Source: Streptomyces sp. NBC_01264 (GTDB lineage Bacteria > Actinomycetota > Actinomycetes > Streptomycetales > Streptomycetaceae). From it: 64,000 bases of DNA. Location of the stretch: contig NZ_JAPEOX010000002.1 of assembly GCF_026340675.1 (NCBI RefSeq), positions 2,294,001-2,358,000 of the forward strand, in the 5' to 3' direction. The first letter of the stretch is position 1. Each line of letters begins with the position of its first letter. The translations under genes were made by a program, and so were the position numbers. The notes under the pieces were generated by a model. The model saw only the letters and a program-made list of their open reading frames with translations, did not search any database and was not told the DNA's origin. Positions 43,365-52,505 of the stretch are shown here, piece after piece.

Positions 43365-43870
43365 TCAGTCCTCGGCGCTGGGGCTGCGCTCCCCGTGCAG
43401 GCGCAGGACGTCGGCGTCGCTGCGGAAGCGGTGGGCCCACCGGCGGCCGTCGAAGACGCTCAGGCCGGGGATGCGCCGGGTCTCCAGCGCGAGGATCACG
43501 AAGGCCGTCGCCGCGACGGCCAGGGCGAGGCGCCCCTGGCCGGCGGCCGCTCCGATCGCGGCCGCGGCGAAGATCGCTCCGGCGGTGGTGACCCCGTGGA
43601 CGAGGTCGCCCTCGGTGCGGCTCTGGCGGAAGACCAGGCGCCTCCGATGAATCCGACGCCGGTGACGACTCCCGCGAGGGCGTTGGGAGCGCCGTCCAGG
43701 GCGAGGACCGCCACGAGGGCGGCGCCGACGCCGATCATGGAGAAGGTCCGGTTGCCGGCGGCGGCTCCCCTCAGGGTGCGTTCGAGGCCCAGCAGGTAGG
43801 TGAGGACGAAGGCCACGGCGAGGTGGCCGATCGTGACGAGGGTGGAGGTGTCCGCCTGCCGGTAGTCCAT
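43365..43870 (-). pseudogene. MgtC/SapB-family membrane protein, one frameshift
   Basis: The first frame, MDYRQADTSTLVTIGHLAVA through LLGLERTLRGAAAGNRTFSM and VTGVGFIGGA, is the MgtC/SapB N-terminal helix bundle with the LxGxER and GxGFIGAG-like motifs. The second frame continues LVFRQSRTEGDLVHGVTTAG and ends near EDVLRLHGE-type residues. Joining them needs one inserted base at about 43640 in a GGCGCC tract. The product would be about 168 residues, a normal length. MgtC proteins modulate Mg homeostasis or ATP synthase in intracellular survival and low-Mg growth. ATG 43870 has GGAAGG 7 nt upstream. Confidence 0.75.
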
Positions 43871-43912
43871 CGGCCGCCCTTCCCGGAGTCCTCCGCACGC
43901 GGAGGCACGGCT

Positions 43913-43964
43913 GTCCGTGCCAGTGGTCCGCGCCGGCAGTCCGCGCCAGTGGTCCGTGTCAGTA
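43913..43964. repeat. Four tandem 13-bp repeats
   Basis: GTCCGTGCCAGTG, GTCCGCGCCGGCA, GTCCGCGCCAGTG, GTCCGTGTCAGTA in direct succession between mgtC and the ArsR gene. The unit is not a multiple of three and lies outside coding frames. Function unknown. Confidence 0.7.
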
Positions 43965-44010
43965 GAGCGCGCGGGGGCCGCCGCGGGCGCCGGGCGCGCC
44001 GCCGCGGGGG

Positions 44011-44370
44011 TCAGTTGTGCGGGGCGGTACCGCTGACCCGGTGGTCGGCGTGGCTGAGGGCCTCCACGACGAGCCGGCGCAGGTGCCCGTCGCGCAGGCT
44101 GTAGTGGATGCGCCGACCCTCGCGGCGGGTCTCGACGAGGCCCGCGAGCCGCAGTTTCGCCAGGTGCTGACTCACCGCGGTCCGCGAGGCCTCGCAGCGC
44201 TCGGCGAGCGTGCCGACGTCCGACTCCTCCTGGGCGAGCAGCCACAGGAGGTGCAGCCGGGTGACGTCCGAGAGCATCGCGAAGACCTCGGTCGCCTCGG
44301 CGAGGCGCGCCCTGTCGGGATCCCGTAGGTGCGTATCGGGTGCAGGTGGCTGAGGTTCGCGAGCAGGCAT
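44011..44370 (-). CDS. ArsR/SmtB-family metal sensor, NmtR-like (Ni/Co)
   Basis: 119 residues: winged-helix ArsR fold (25-95) with recognition helix SRTAVSQHLAKLRLAGLV. In the last helix D94, H96, H107 and H110 follow the D-x-H-x10-H-x2-H pattern that forms the nickel/cobalt site of M. tuberculosis NmtR, and H118 sits near the NmtR C-terminal His. No alpha-3 Cys pair of the ArsR/CadC kind is present, although a Cys (C59) lies just before the recognition helix. The divergent gene encodes an MFS exporter with a His-rich tail, so this is likely its nickel or cobalt-responsive repressor. Confidence 0.85.
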   Translation of the reverse strand: MPAREPQPPAPDTHLRDPDRARLAEATEVFAMLSDVTRLHLLWLLAQEESDVGTLAERCEASRTAVSQHLAKLRLAGLVETRREGRRIHYSLRDGHLRRLVVEALSHADHRVSGTAPHN

Positions 44371-44430
44371 ACCTCACAGGGTAGGTCGCCCGGGGGTGGC
44401 CCCGGGCGAGGCCGCAGCCGCAATCCATCG

Positions 44431-44463
44431 GACATGTGCGCAGATGCGCATGTGTGGATATAT
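44431..44463. promoter_or_regulatory. Operator/promoter candidate of the metal exporter
   Basis: TGCGCA-GA-TGCGCA (two self-complementary hexamers) is embedded in an imperfect dyad at about 44433-44454, followed at once by a GGATATATT run suitable as a -10 box. It lies about 65 bp before the exporter ATG and 60 bp before the ArsR start. Confidence 0.45.
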
Positions 44464-44526
44464 TGGAGTCCTGGATCCGCACCGGACCCACCACGGACCC
44501 ACCACCCGGCCTCGGAGAGGAATCGC

Positions 44527-45933
44527 ATGCCGAGCGTGCTGCGCAACCGCACCTACCGCCGCCTGTTCGGCGCCCAGGTCATCGCCCTGACCGGCACGGG
44601 CCTGGCCACCGTGGCCCTCGGCCTGCTCGCGTACGACCTCGCGGGCGCCGACGCGGGTACGGTCCTCGGCACGGCGCTCGCGATCAAGATGGCGGCGTAC
44701 GTCACCGTCGCCCCGGTGATCGCCGCGGTGGCCGACCGGCTGCCGCGCCGGGCCCTGCTGGTCGGCTCGGACCTGATCCGGGCCGGCGTCGCGGTCTTCC
44801 TGCCGTTCGTGAGCCAGGTGTGGCAGGTCTACGTCCTGATCTTCCTGCTGCAGACCGCCTCGGCCGCCTTCACCCCCACCTTCCAGGCCCTGATCCCCGA
44901 CGTCCTACCGGACGAGCGCGACTACACGCGGGCCCTGTCCATGTCCCGGCTCGCCTACGACCTGGAGAGCCTCTTCAGCCCCGCGCTCGCGGCCGCGCTG
45001 CTGTCCGTGATCACCTACGACCGGCTGTTCCTCGGTACGGCCGCCGGATTCCTCGCCTCGTCCGTGCTCGTGGTGTCCGCCGCCCTGCCCCGGCGGGCGC
45101 GGGTCTCCGCCCCGTCCGGCGCGGGCGCCTACGCCAAGGCCACCGCGGGGACGCGCCTGTTCCTCGGCGTCCCGCAGCTGCGGTCCCTGCTGGCGATGAA
45201 CCTCGCGGTCGCGGCCGCCGGAGCCGTGGTCACCGTCAACTCCGTCGTGTACGTAAGGGAGTTCCTGGGGCTGTCCGCCGAGTCGGTCGCCCTCGCGCTC
45301 GGCGCCTACGGAGCCGGGTCCATGGCCGTGGCCCTGGCCCTGCCGCGGATCCTGGAGAACCGCCCGGACCGGCGGGTGATGCTGACCGGCGCCCTGCTGC
45401 TCCCCGTCGCCTTCGGCGCCCTCGGGGTCATCACCTCCGCGCACGGCGGCGGTTGGCGATGGCCCGCGCTGCTGGCCACGTGGGCCGGGTTCGGGGCGGC
45501 GTGCTCGATGGTGCTCACGCCGGCCGGCCGGGTGCTGCGGCGCGCCGCGCCGGAGGGGGACCGCACCGCGGTGTTCGCCGCCCAGTTCTCCCTGTCGCAC
45601 GCCGCCTGGCTGCTGACCTACCCGCTCGCGGGCTGGGTCGGCGCGAAGGCCGGGCTCGGGTGGGCGACGGCGGCCCTGGGCACGATCGCGCTCGCCGCGG
45701 CGATCCTCGCCGCCCGCCTGTGGCCGGCCGCGGCGGGGAGGGTCACGGAGGAAAAGGCCCCGGAGGGAAGGGCCGCGGAGGCGGGCGCCGGGGCCCGGGG
45801 CCACGTACACGAGCACGAGCACCGTGGGCTGACACCCGGGCATCCGCACCTGCGCGGGGCGCGTCCGGCCGGTGCGGGGTGGCGGCACAGCCACCACCAC
45901 TTCACGGACGACCTGCACGCCGCCCACGGCTGA
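44527..45933 (+). CDS. MFS metal exporter with His-rich C-terminus (NreB-like)
   Basis: 468 residues, about 12 membrane helices (10-405). After a charged linker the last 43 residues hold 12 histidines in HVHEHEHRG, HPH, HSHHH and HAAHG clusters, a pattern known from the nickel exporter NreB and related proteins. The N-terminus LRNRTYRRLFGAQVIALTGT is the usual start of this MFS branch. ATG 44527 has GGAGAGG 6-8 nt upstream. Divergent from an NmtR-like repressor, so nickel/cobalt efflux is the likely job. Confidence 0.87.
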   Translation: MPSVLRNRTYRRLFGAQVIALTGTGLATVALGLLAYDLAGADAGTVLGTALAIKMAAYVTVAPVIAAVADRLPRRALLVGSDLIRAGVAVFLPFVSQVWQVYVLIFLLQTASAAFTPTFQALIPDVLPDERDYTRALSMSRLAYDLESLFSPALAAALLSVITYDRLFLGTAAGFLASSVLVVSAALPRRARVSAPSGAGAYAKATAGTRLFLGVPQLRSLLAMNLAVAAAGAVVTVNSVVYVREFLGLSAESVALALGAYGAGSMAVALALPRILENRPDRRVMLTGALLLPVAFGALGVITSAHGGGWRWPALLATWAGFGAACSMVLTPAGRVLRRAAPEGDRTAVFAAQFSLSHAAWLLTYPLAGWVGAKAGLGWATAALGTIALAAAILAARLWPAAAGRVTEEKAPEGRAAEAGAGARGHVHEHEHRGLTPGHPHLRGARPAGAGWRHSHHHFTDDLHAAHG

Positions 45934-46090
45934 GCCGGCGACGCAGGGCCGACGGGCTGCATCTGTGTGAATAGATCACCGCACTGGCCCTCCCTGGGCG
46001 AGTCCTACATCGACCCGGCGAGCGGGAACGACAAGAGCACCGCGACCGCCCGGCCGAACTGGCCGACGTACCCCGCATCACCGCATTCCC

Positions 46091-46145
46091 GCGTCCCCCG
46101 GAAGGCCGGCAGGGCACCCCGCCCTGCCGACCTTCCGGGGGACGC
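46091..46145 (+). terminator. Long hairpin terminator after the exporter
   Basis: A 24-bp stem with one mismatch (46091-46114 with 46122-46145) and a 7-nt loop, about 160 bp past the exporter stop. This is the main content of the 45934-46259 gap, in which I see no gene. Confidence 0.65.
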
Positions 46146-46259
46146 GCCCGCCCTGGAAATTCACCCGAATGGCCGCGCTCGAATGTCCCAACGCTCCCCC
46201 GCCACCGACGCTGGGCGCAACGCGGGACCTCGGTGTCCCGCCGGACGAAGGAGCCTCCC

Positions 46260-46706
46260 GTGGCACAGGCAACGCCCCCCAGCAGGGCCCCCAACAGCGG
46301 CTACACCTCCGACGGGCCGAACCCGTGGGCGGCGAGCGGCACCGTGTTCGCCGCTGTGCTGATGCTCGTGGAAGGCGTACTCGGCATCCTGAAGGGAATC
46401 GTCGGCATCGCGAACGACGACGTCTACGCGAGCGTCGGCGACTACACCTTCAAGTTCGACGTCACGGCGTGGGGCTGGATCCACCTGCTCCTGGGCATCG
46501 TGCTCGTGGTCGTCGGCGCGGGCATCCTCAAGGGCGCGGCCTGGGCCAAGGTCACGGGTGTGGTGATCGTCGCGCTGGACATCATCCTCAACTTCCTGTG
46601 GCTGCCCTACACACCGCTCTGGGGCCTCATCTCGATCGCCATCGGCGTCTTCATCATCTGGGCCCTGTGCACGGACAGGGGCGCCTCCCGCTCCACCACC
46701 TTCTGA
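46260..46706 (+). CDS. DUF7144-type four-helix membrane protein
   Basis: 148 residues with four helices (about 18-38, 66-86, 92-110, 115-135): WAASGTVFAAVLMLVEGVLG, WGWIHLLLGIVLVVVGAGIL, VTGVVIVALDIILNFLWLPY, ISIAIGVFIIWAL. These match a membrane family abundant in Streptomyces and of unknown function. GTG 46260 has GAAGGA about 8 nt upstream; a longer frame from 46233 lacks a site. Confidence 0.8.
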   Translation: MAQATPPSRAPNSGYTSDGPNPWAASGTVFAAVLMLVEGVLGILKGIVGIANDDVYASVGDYTFKFDVTAWGWIHLLLGIVLVVVGAGILKGAAWAKVTGVVIVALDIILNFLWLPYTPLWGLISIAIGVFIIWALCTDRGASRSTTF

Positions 46707-46929
46707 ACGGCGTACCGGGCGTCCTTCCCCGATCCGCGCACCGGCCACCTGCCACCGGCCGGGCGTGGTGAACGGGAAGGACGCCCCTGGCACGTCCACC
46801 GGCACATTCATACCTCTGAGTGAGGTCAGTGCAGTTCACGAGGGGCGGGAGCGGACATCTGCCTAGGGTGACTTCCGGTGGGCGGGCAGCCGCTCCGACC
46901 GGCGCGTCGACCCATGTACAGGAGCTTGT

Positions 46930-48864
46930 GTGGCGCAGCAGCACACGACGTCACTCCGGCTCCGTCTCCGGTACCGCTTCGACCATCTGGTCTCGGGCGG
47001 AACGACCGCGCTCATCGGCTGGCTCGCCCTGGCCTGCCTGGCCGTCGTCGTACCGGCGAGCACGGTCCTCGTCTGGTCCGACCGGGCCGCTCCGGCCACG
47101 CTCTCCGGCCGGCTCACCGCCGTGTGGGTCAGCGTCGGCCAGACCCTGAAGATCGGGGGCGCCGTCGGCTCCCCGCTCCACGTGCTGGCCTCCGTCTCGC
47201 TCGCGCTCGTGGCGCTGCTCTTCGTGTCGACCCTCGTCAGTCTGATCACCACGGGGATCAACCGGCGCATCATGTCGCTGCGCCTCGGTCACTCCACCGT
47301 GCTGGAGACCCGGCACACCGTCGTGCTGGGCTGGTCGGACCAGGTCTTCCCCGTGATCGGGGAGCTGGTGGCCGCGAACGCGAACCAGCGCCGGTCCGCC
47401 GTCGCCGTGCTCGCCCCGCAGGACAAGGTGTGGATGGAGAGCGAGATCGCCACCCGCGTCGGCGACGGCGGCAGGACGCGGATCGTCTGCCGCAACGGGA
47501 GCACCACGGACCCCGCGGAGCTGTGCCGGGTGAGTCCGCGCACCGCGAAGGCGGTGCTGGTGTTGCCGCCCACCGGGGACACCGGTGACGCCCATGTGGT
47601 GAAGACGCTCCTCGCCCTCGACACGGCGGTCCCCGGGGCCGGCGAGAAGGAAGCGGTGGTGGTCGCCGCCGTCCGCGACTCCCGCAACCACGTCACCGCC
47701 CGGCTCGCCGCCGGGCCCGCGGGCCACGTCCTGTGCGTCGACGACATCGTCGCCCGGCTGCTCGTCCAGACGGCCCGGCAGCCCGGTCTCTCTCTCGTCT
47801 ACTCGGAGTTGCTGGACTTCGCGGGCGACGAGTTCTACCCGGTAGCCGCCGAGGGCCTCGTGGGGCGGACGTTCGACGAGGCGCTGCTGTCGTTCGCCAC
47901 GTCCTGCGCGGTCGGCCTGCTGCACGCCGACGGGAGCGTCACCCTCAATCCGGTCCGGGGGACGGTGATCGGCCCGGCCGACCGGATCGTCGTCATCTCC
48001 CGGGACGACGACACGGCCGTACGGGAGGACCCGGCCGCGCTGGCCGCGCTCGTGGAGGAGGGCGCGATCGTGTCGACGCCCGGGCCCGGGCCCGCCCCGG
48101 CCGAACGCCTCCTCCTGCTCGGCTGGAACCGCCGCGCCCCGCTGGTCATCGAGCAGCTCGACCAGTACGTGGGCCCCGGAACCACCCTGGACGTCGTGGC
48201 GCTCGGCGCGTACGCGTCCACGCACGACGCGCTGGCCGTCACGGCCGCGCGGTCCCGCCTCGAAGTCTCCCTCCACACCGGCGACATCACCGACCCGCTC
48301 ACGCTGGCCAAGCTGGACGTGCCCTCGTACGACGGCGTGATCGTGATCGGTGAGACGCAGGCTCTGGCCGTGACGGATCCGCAGGAGGGGGTGGAGGCCG
48401 CGGCGGACGACAGGACGCTGGTGACCCTGCTGCACCTGCGGGCCATCGGGGACGCCGCGGGGCGCGAACTCGCGCTCACCACCGAGATGTCCGACGACCG
48501 CAACCGGCTCCTCGCGCCCGCCCGGGGCGGCGCGGACTTCATCGTGAGCGGCCGGCTGATCAGTCTGCTGATGACGCAGATCTCGGAGAGTCCGTATCTC
48601 GCCGAGGTCTTCGAGGAGTTGTTCACGGCGGAGGGCCACGAGTTCCACCTCAAGCCGGCCACGGACTACGTCCGGGCCGGCCACGAGGTCTGCTTCGCCA
48701 CCGCCGTGGAGTCGGCGCGGCGCCGCCGGGAGTGCGCCGTCGGCTACCGGCTGCGCGCGGGCAGCGCCACGGCCCCCGGCCACGGAGTGCGGATCAACCC
48801 CGACAAGCGGCAGCGGATCCGGTTCTCCGAGGAGGACTGGCTGATCGTGCTCGCCGAGAGCTGA
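46930..48864 (+). CDS. CASTOR/POLLUX-related putative ion channel
   Basis: 644 residues. Two N-terminal helices (about 25-48 and 85-108) are followed by two RCK/TrkA_N-like halves: TRHTVVLGWSDQVFPVIGEL, with a second Rossmann segment at AERLLLLGWNRRAPLVIEQL and LEVSLHTGDITDP. This is the DMI1/CASTOR/POLLUX family, plant nuclear-envelope cation channels with bacterial relatives. The bacterial proteins are presumed K+ or other cation channels gated by their RCK rings. GTG 46930 has CAGGAG 5 nt upstream. Confidence 0.87.
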   Translation: MAQQHTTSLRLRLRYRFDHLVSGGTTALIGWLALACLAVVVPASTVLVWSDRAAPATLSGRLTAVWVSVGQTLKIGGAVGSPLHVLASVSLALVALLFVSTLVSLITTGINRRIMSLRLGHSTVLETRHTVVLGWSDQVFPVIGELVAANANQRRSAVAVLAPQDKVWMESEIATRVGDGGRTRIVCRNGSTTDPAELCRVSPRTAKAVLVLPPTGDTGDAHVVKTLLALDTAVPGAGEKEAVVVAAVRDSRNHVTARLAAGPAGHVLCVDDIVARLLVQTARQPGLSLVYSELLDFAGDEFYPVAAEGLVGRTFDEALLSFATSCAVGLLHADGSVTLNPVRGTVIGPADRIVVISRDDDTAVREDPAALAALVEEGAIVSTPGPGPAPAERLLLLGWNRRAPLVIEQLDQYVGPGTTLDVVALGAYASTHDALAVTAARSRLEVSLHTGDITDPLTLAKLDVPSYDGVIVIGETQALAVTDPQEGVEAAADDRTLVTLLHLRAIGDAAGRELALTTEMSDDRNRLLAPARGGADFIVSGRLISLLMTQISESPYLAEVFEELFTAEGHEFHLKPATDYVRAGHEVCFATAVESARRRRECAVGYRLRAGSATAPGHGVRINPDKRQRIRFSEEDWLIVLAES

Positions 48865-48887
48865 CGGCGCCGCCAGGGGGGCGGCCG

Positions 48888-50864
48888 CTACGCGGTGTGC
48901 ACCTCCAGGGCGGTCCGTACCGCGGATTCCAGGGCCCCCTCGATCCACGCGGGCTTGATGGACGTGTGGCACCCGGCGAAGTGCAGGCTGCCCTCGGCCT
49001 TGCGGACGTCGGGGAAGAGCTCGGTGTGCTGGCCGGGCAGCAGGACGGAGGCCTCCCCGTAGGCGTACGGGTCGCGCATCCAGGACTGGGTGCGGCCGAC
49101 ACCGGTGTAGAACACCTCGACGCGCTGCCCGAACACCTCCTGGACGCCCGCGAGGGCGCGCGGGTAGCGCTCCTCGTCGTCCAGCGAGTCCCACTTCAGG
49201 GCGTCGTCCGACCAGCTGTAGGAGGCCAGGAGCACGCCGCCGGCACTGCCTTCGACGGGGTGGGACGGCTGGAACATGAAGCGGTTGGGGTTGTCGGTGG
49301 CGGACCCGCCGCCGATGACGCCGGCCGCTTCGGGCTGGTCGCGGCTGACCACCCGGGTGGCGGCGTAGTGCGAACGCTGGGCAGCGGAGATGCGGCCCGC
49401 GCGGACGGAGGAGTGGGCGCCCAGCAGGGTTCCGTCCGCCGGGGTCCGCCCGGTCTGGTACTTGCGGTACAGGCCGGGCTGTACGGCCTCCAGCTCGCGC
49501 TTCCAGTCGGCCTCGTCGAACTCCCACCAGCGGCGGCTGAATTCGAGCAGCACCTTGGTGGCGGCGTCGTAGTGCAGCTCGGTGACCGCGCGCCGCTTGC
49601 CGTAGGAGAGCGCCGGGGTGATGGGGATGTGGCGCAGCCCGGAGAAGGGGACGGTGATGACGGCCGCGTCCGCGGTGAAGGTCTCGCGCCGCACGGGGCT
49701 GCCGCCGCGGCCCTCGGAGACGGTCTCGACGGTGACCCGGCCCTCGCCGTGGGTGATGCGGGTGGCACGGCGGTCGAGCCGTACGAGGTCCTTGACCCGG
49801 GCGTACATCGCGTCGGCCAAGGTGGCGGTGCCGCCGGGCAGTTCGTAGAAGGCGGTGTCGGGGCTGATCAGCGAGGCGCCGATGAAGCTGTGCACGAAGG
49901 CGAGGTGCAGGCGGGAGGTGAGGTTCTCGACGGTTCCGATCAGGTCGACGGTCCGTACGTCGAGCTTGGCCTCCTCCGTCAGGAAGCGGTACATCGACAT
50001 GTGGCCGTAGCGCTGGATGACGCGCGCCCAGCCCTCGACGAGTTCCTTGTCCTTCTTGCCCTCGATCTCCCGGCGCACGGGGGCGAAGGCGTCGCGGACG
50101 ATCTGCGAGGCGGGCACCGCCTCGTACGCCTGCGGCACTCCGAAGGAACGATTGAGCGCCTGCGGGGCGCGCGCGTAGTCGGCGCGGCGGACGCGGATGC
50201 CGTTGACGTAGATCCAGGTGCGGTACGCGGGGCGGCCGGCCCCGTCCACGTCGACCAGGTGGAAGCGCCGGCGCTTGAGGCCGAGGCTGTCCATCAGGCC
50301 GGTGACCAGCGGGTGGCTGTCCGGGATGCGCATCGCGCCGGCCTCGGCGTACTGCTTCGGGTCGGCGAAGGGCTGCGCGGCGTTCTCGTGGCCGCCGGTG
50401 CGGAAGGTCTTGATCCGGCCGCCCACCCGATTGCCGTTCGCCTCGATCACGGTGACCTGGTGCCCCGCTTCGCGCAGGAGGTGCGCGGCGGTGAGCCCGG
50501 CGGGTCCGGCGCCGACGATCAGCACCTTCTTCCCGGGGCGGCGCGAGCGGGGCAGGCCGCTCTTCAGGAGGATGTCGGCGTAGCGCGGCACGAGCGGCTG
50601 GTCCTCCTCGTCCCGTACGAGGACGGCCCGCGCGATCGTCAGGCAGGAGCCCCAGTCGGCGACCGCGGCTCCGGGGACGGCCTGCGAGGTCTCGGCGGAG
50701 GTGACGGCGACCGTCAACCCGCCCGCCGCGGCGACGGCGGCCGCACCGGCGATGACGGTCCGGCGGGAGGGCCGGCGGGAGGACGCCGGTCGGCGGTCGC
50801 CGGGGGTTTCAGAGGCTTCGGGGGCCTCGGGGGCTTTGGAGTTGGAATCGGGATCCATGATCAT
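48888..50864 (-). CDS. Tat-exported flavin amine/L-amino-acid oxidase
   Basis: 658 residues. A twin-arginine signal near 33-55 ([20 protein letters not shown]) precedes the FAD Rossmann motif [17 protein letters not shown] and NRVGGRI, and the C-terminus has the FAD-contacting LHFAGCHTS and [15 protein letters not shown]. The family covers monoamine and L-amino-acid oxidases including Streptomyces L-glutamate oxidase; products would be oxo acid, ammonia and peroxide outside the cell. ATG 50864 has GAAGG 8 nt upstream. Specificity cannot be assigned. Convergent, 23 bp apart, with the channel gene. Confidence 0.88.
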   Translation of the reverse strand: MIMDPDSNSKAPEAPEASETPGDRRPASSRRPSRRTVIAGAAAVAAAGGLTVAVTSAETSQAVPGAAVADWGSCLTIARAVLVRDEEDQPLVPRYADILLKSGLPRSRRPGKKVLIVGAGPAGLTAAHLLREAGHQVTVIEANGNRVGGRIKTFRTGGHENAAQPFADPKQYAEAGAMRIPDSHPLVTGLMDSLGLKRRRFHLVDVDGAGRPAYRTWIYVNGIRVRRADYARAPQALNRSFGVPQAYEAVPASQIVRDAFAPVRREIEGKKDKELVEGWARVIQRYGHMSMYRFLTEEAKLDVRTVDLIGTVENLTSRLHLAFVHSFIGASLISPDTAFYELPGGTATLADAMYARVKDLVRLDRRATRITHGEGRVTVETVSEGRGGSPVRRETFTADAAVITVPFSGLRHIPITPALSYGKRRAVTELHYDAATKVLLEFSRRWWEFDEADWKRELEAVQPGLYRKYQTGRTPADGTLLGAHSSVRAGRISAAQRSHYAATRVVSRDQPEAAGVIGGGSATDNPNRFMFQPSHPVEGSAGGVLLASYSWSDDALKWDSLDDEERYPRALAGVQEVFGQRVEVFYTGVGRTQSWMRDPYAYGEASVLLPGQHTELFPDVRKAEGSLHFAGCHTSIKPAWIEGALESAVRTALEVHTA

Positions 50865-51074
50865 GACGCAACCTTCGCCGTCCGCCCGGCCCCGATCGCC
50901 CAGAATGCGCCCGCGCGGCCAAGGATCACCCGGACGTGCGTCGCAGGTCGCCCCGTGCTGACGAACTGGGTTTCGCACGACCGCCCTTGGGCGCCGCCCG
51001 GCGATGCCGCTGTCGCTCCGGAGCGCACACGGAACCTCGCGGGCGCCCTCCGAAGGACACACCGCCGACGGGAC

Positions 51075-51545
51075 TCACCACGGCGCGGACTTCGGCACGC
51101 GCCACCACCAGCCGTGGGCGCGCGGCGCCCGGCCTCGCGCACTGCGCAGCCACGGGTCCAGCGCTCCCGTCACGTCCTGCTCGGTGGCGGCCGCGAACCG
51201 CGTGTCGAGCGCGTCCAAGACCCCCGCCAACTCCGTCCGGGCCTCCAGGGGGAGGGAGGCCATCACCCCGGCCAGCCCGTCCCTGCCGTCGAGGTCGTTC
51301 TCGTAGGCGCTGAAGGGATAGAACTCGTCCGGACGGGGTCCCGCCTCCAGGATCCGCCCCAGCCGCTCCCACGCCTCGAAGCGGCGTCGTACGGAGTACA
51401 CCGGCTCGGTGACCGCCCCCCGCCGCTCCGGGGACAGGCGGGCCCGTTCCCACTCCAGCCGCTCCGCGTCGACGGCAGCCACCGCCGCCCGCGCGGCAGC
51501 CGACAGCCGCGCCCACAAGGCGTCCGTCCCGGGGGTCCCGCTCAT
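51075..51545 (-). CDS. Hypothetical protein
   Basis: 156 residues from ATG 51545, which has GAGG 5 nt upstream. It is mainly helical, with WARLSAAARAAVAAVDAERL, RRRFEAWERLGRILEAGPRP and a tail YENDLDGRDGLAGVMASLP then ATEQDVTGALDPWLRSARG. No recognised domain. Its location in a run of small orphan genes near RHS remnants makes an immunity role possible but unsupported. Confidence 0.6.
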   Translation of the reverse strand: MSGTPGTDALWARLSAAARAAVAAVDAERLEWERARLSPERRGAVTEPVYSVRRRFEAWERLGRILEAGPRPDEFYPFSAYENDLDGRDGLAGVMASLPLEARTELAGVLDALDTRFAAATEQDVTGALDPWLRSARGRAPRAHGWWWRVPKSAPW

Positions 51546-51681
51546 CCGCACCTCATCCGTCACCGGCCCGACGCGACCGGGGCTGCACCCTACGCGCCCG
51601 CCAGGCAGAATCAAGGCATGCGAACGGACGTCGGTGGAATGACCCGGTGCAACCCTGCGCCCATGACGGCGCGATGACGCG

Positions 51682-51960
51682 ATGACGCGATGGTTCCGCA
51701 GCTACTGGGCCGAGGAAGACACCTGGTTCTACTTCGAGACCGGCGACGACGGGTGGGTGACCCGCCAGGCCGAGCTCCAAGGCCCTGAGCGGCGCCCCGT
51801 CACCGCCGCCCGCGCCACGGACTCCGACGCGCGCTACGGATTCACCGCCGAGTCCCCGGTGTCCGAGTGGGAGGGCCATGCGCCGGAACCCCTCACGGCG
51901 GAGCAGTTCGAGAGCGCGTGGGCCACGGCGCGACATCAGCTCGCAGCACGCTTCACGTGA
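51682..51960 (+). CDS. Hypothetical protein
   Basis: 92 residues starting MTRWFRSYWAEEDTWFYFET, acidic and aromatic-rich with GWVTRQAELQG and FTAESPVSEWEG. It resembles small Streptomyces proteins seen near toxin or immunity genes, but I cannot name a family. The start lies in a short run of GATGACGC repeats (51673-51690), which gives several possible starts. It overlaps the convergent gene at 51936-52256 by 25 bp. Confidence 0.6.
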   Translation: MTRWFRSYWAEEDTWFYFETGDDGWVTRQAELQGPERRPVTAARATDSDARYGFTAESPVSEWEGHAPEPLTAEQFESAWATARHQLAARFT

Positions 51961-52256
51961 ACCGAGTCGGTCCGGTCACCCCGTTCCCGCACCGCCAGGA
52001 CTTCCTCGGCCCGCAGCGCACCCGCACCGGACCCGACGAGGCAGACCTTCCCGTGGTGCATTGCGTCCAGCACCTCGCGTGGGTGCCCGTACCACTCGAT
52101 CTCCGTCAGTTCCACGGTTCCGCCCGCCGGGAAGGGCACCTGGTAGAGCGTCCCGACGCGTGCGGACCCGTACAGGCTCCGCACCACGCACACGGCCCGC
52201 GAGGCGTCCGCGCTCTCGACCGAGACGACGAGAAGCCGGTGGCCGTCAGCCGCCAT
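51936..52256 (-). CDS. Hypothetical protein, possible orphan immunity protein
   Basis: 106 residues: MAADGHRLLVVSVESADASR, LYQVPFPAGGTVELTEIEWY, then HPREVLDAMHHGKVCLVG. The ATG has GGCAGGGG about 2-6 nt upstream. No family recognised. About 45 bp upstream, in the same orientation, lies a 40-bp scrap of RHS core sequence, the position an immunity gene would occupy behind an RHS tip. That makes an immunity origin plausible. Confidence 0.6.
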   Translation of the reverse strand: MAADGHRLLVVSVESADASRAVCVVRSLYGSARVGTLYQVPFPAGGTVELTEIEWYGHPREVLDAMHHGKVCLVGSGAGALRAEEVLAVRERGDRTDSVHVKRAAS

Positions 52257-52301
52257 ACCCCTGCCTCCCTGCGTCTTCTGAACCGCTCCGCCCGTGCCCG
52301 T

Positions 52302-52341
52302 CGAATGTAGTTGTCTTTGAGGCCGGTTTCCTCGTCCGCGT
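52302..52341 (-). repeat. Scrap of RHS core sequence (pseudogene fragment)
   Basis: 37 of 40 bases match 58976-59015 inside the RHS gene, in the same orientation, including 23 identical bases in a row (52319-52341). It translates to ADEETGLKDNYIR against ADEETGLNYNYFR of the intact core. No further RHS similarity is seen on either side. Confidence 0.65.
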
Positions 52342-52505
52342 GGGCGCCCCGACCGACAGCTTCAAGGACGACCCGTCCGAGCACCTGGGCCGCCTCGTGC
52401 CCGGACTGTCGGCACCACCACGCCGACCCCTTCAGCCGGTTGGAGACACTGAGCGTCAGCGAAATCGCGCACGTCCCCTATCGCCAGCGCCGTCAGGAAC
52501 CAGAG

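Noticed and set aside
46951..49527. 858-codon leftward frame opposite the CASTOR/POLLUX gene
   Set aside because: The rightward protein has clear Rossmann motifs and a ribosome site; the antisense text is Arg/Gly/Pro-rich without domains.
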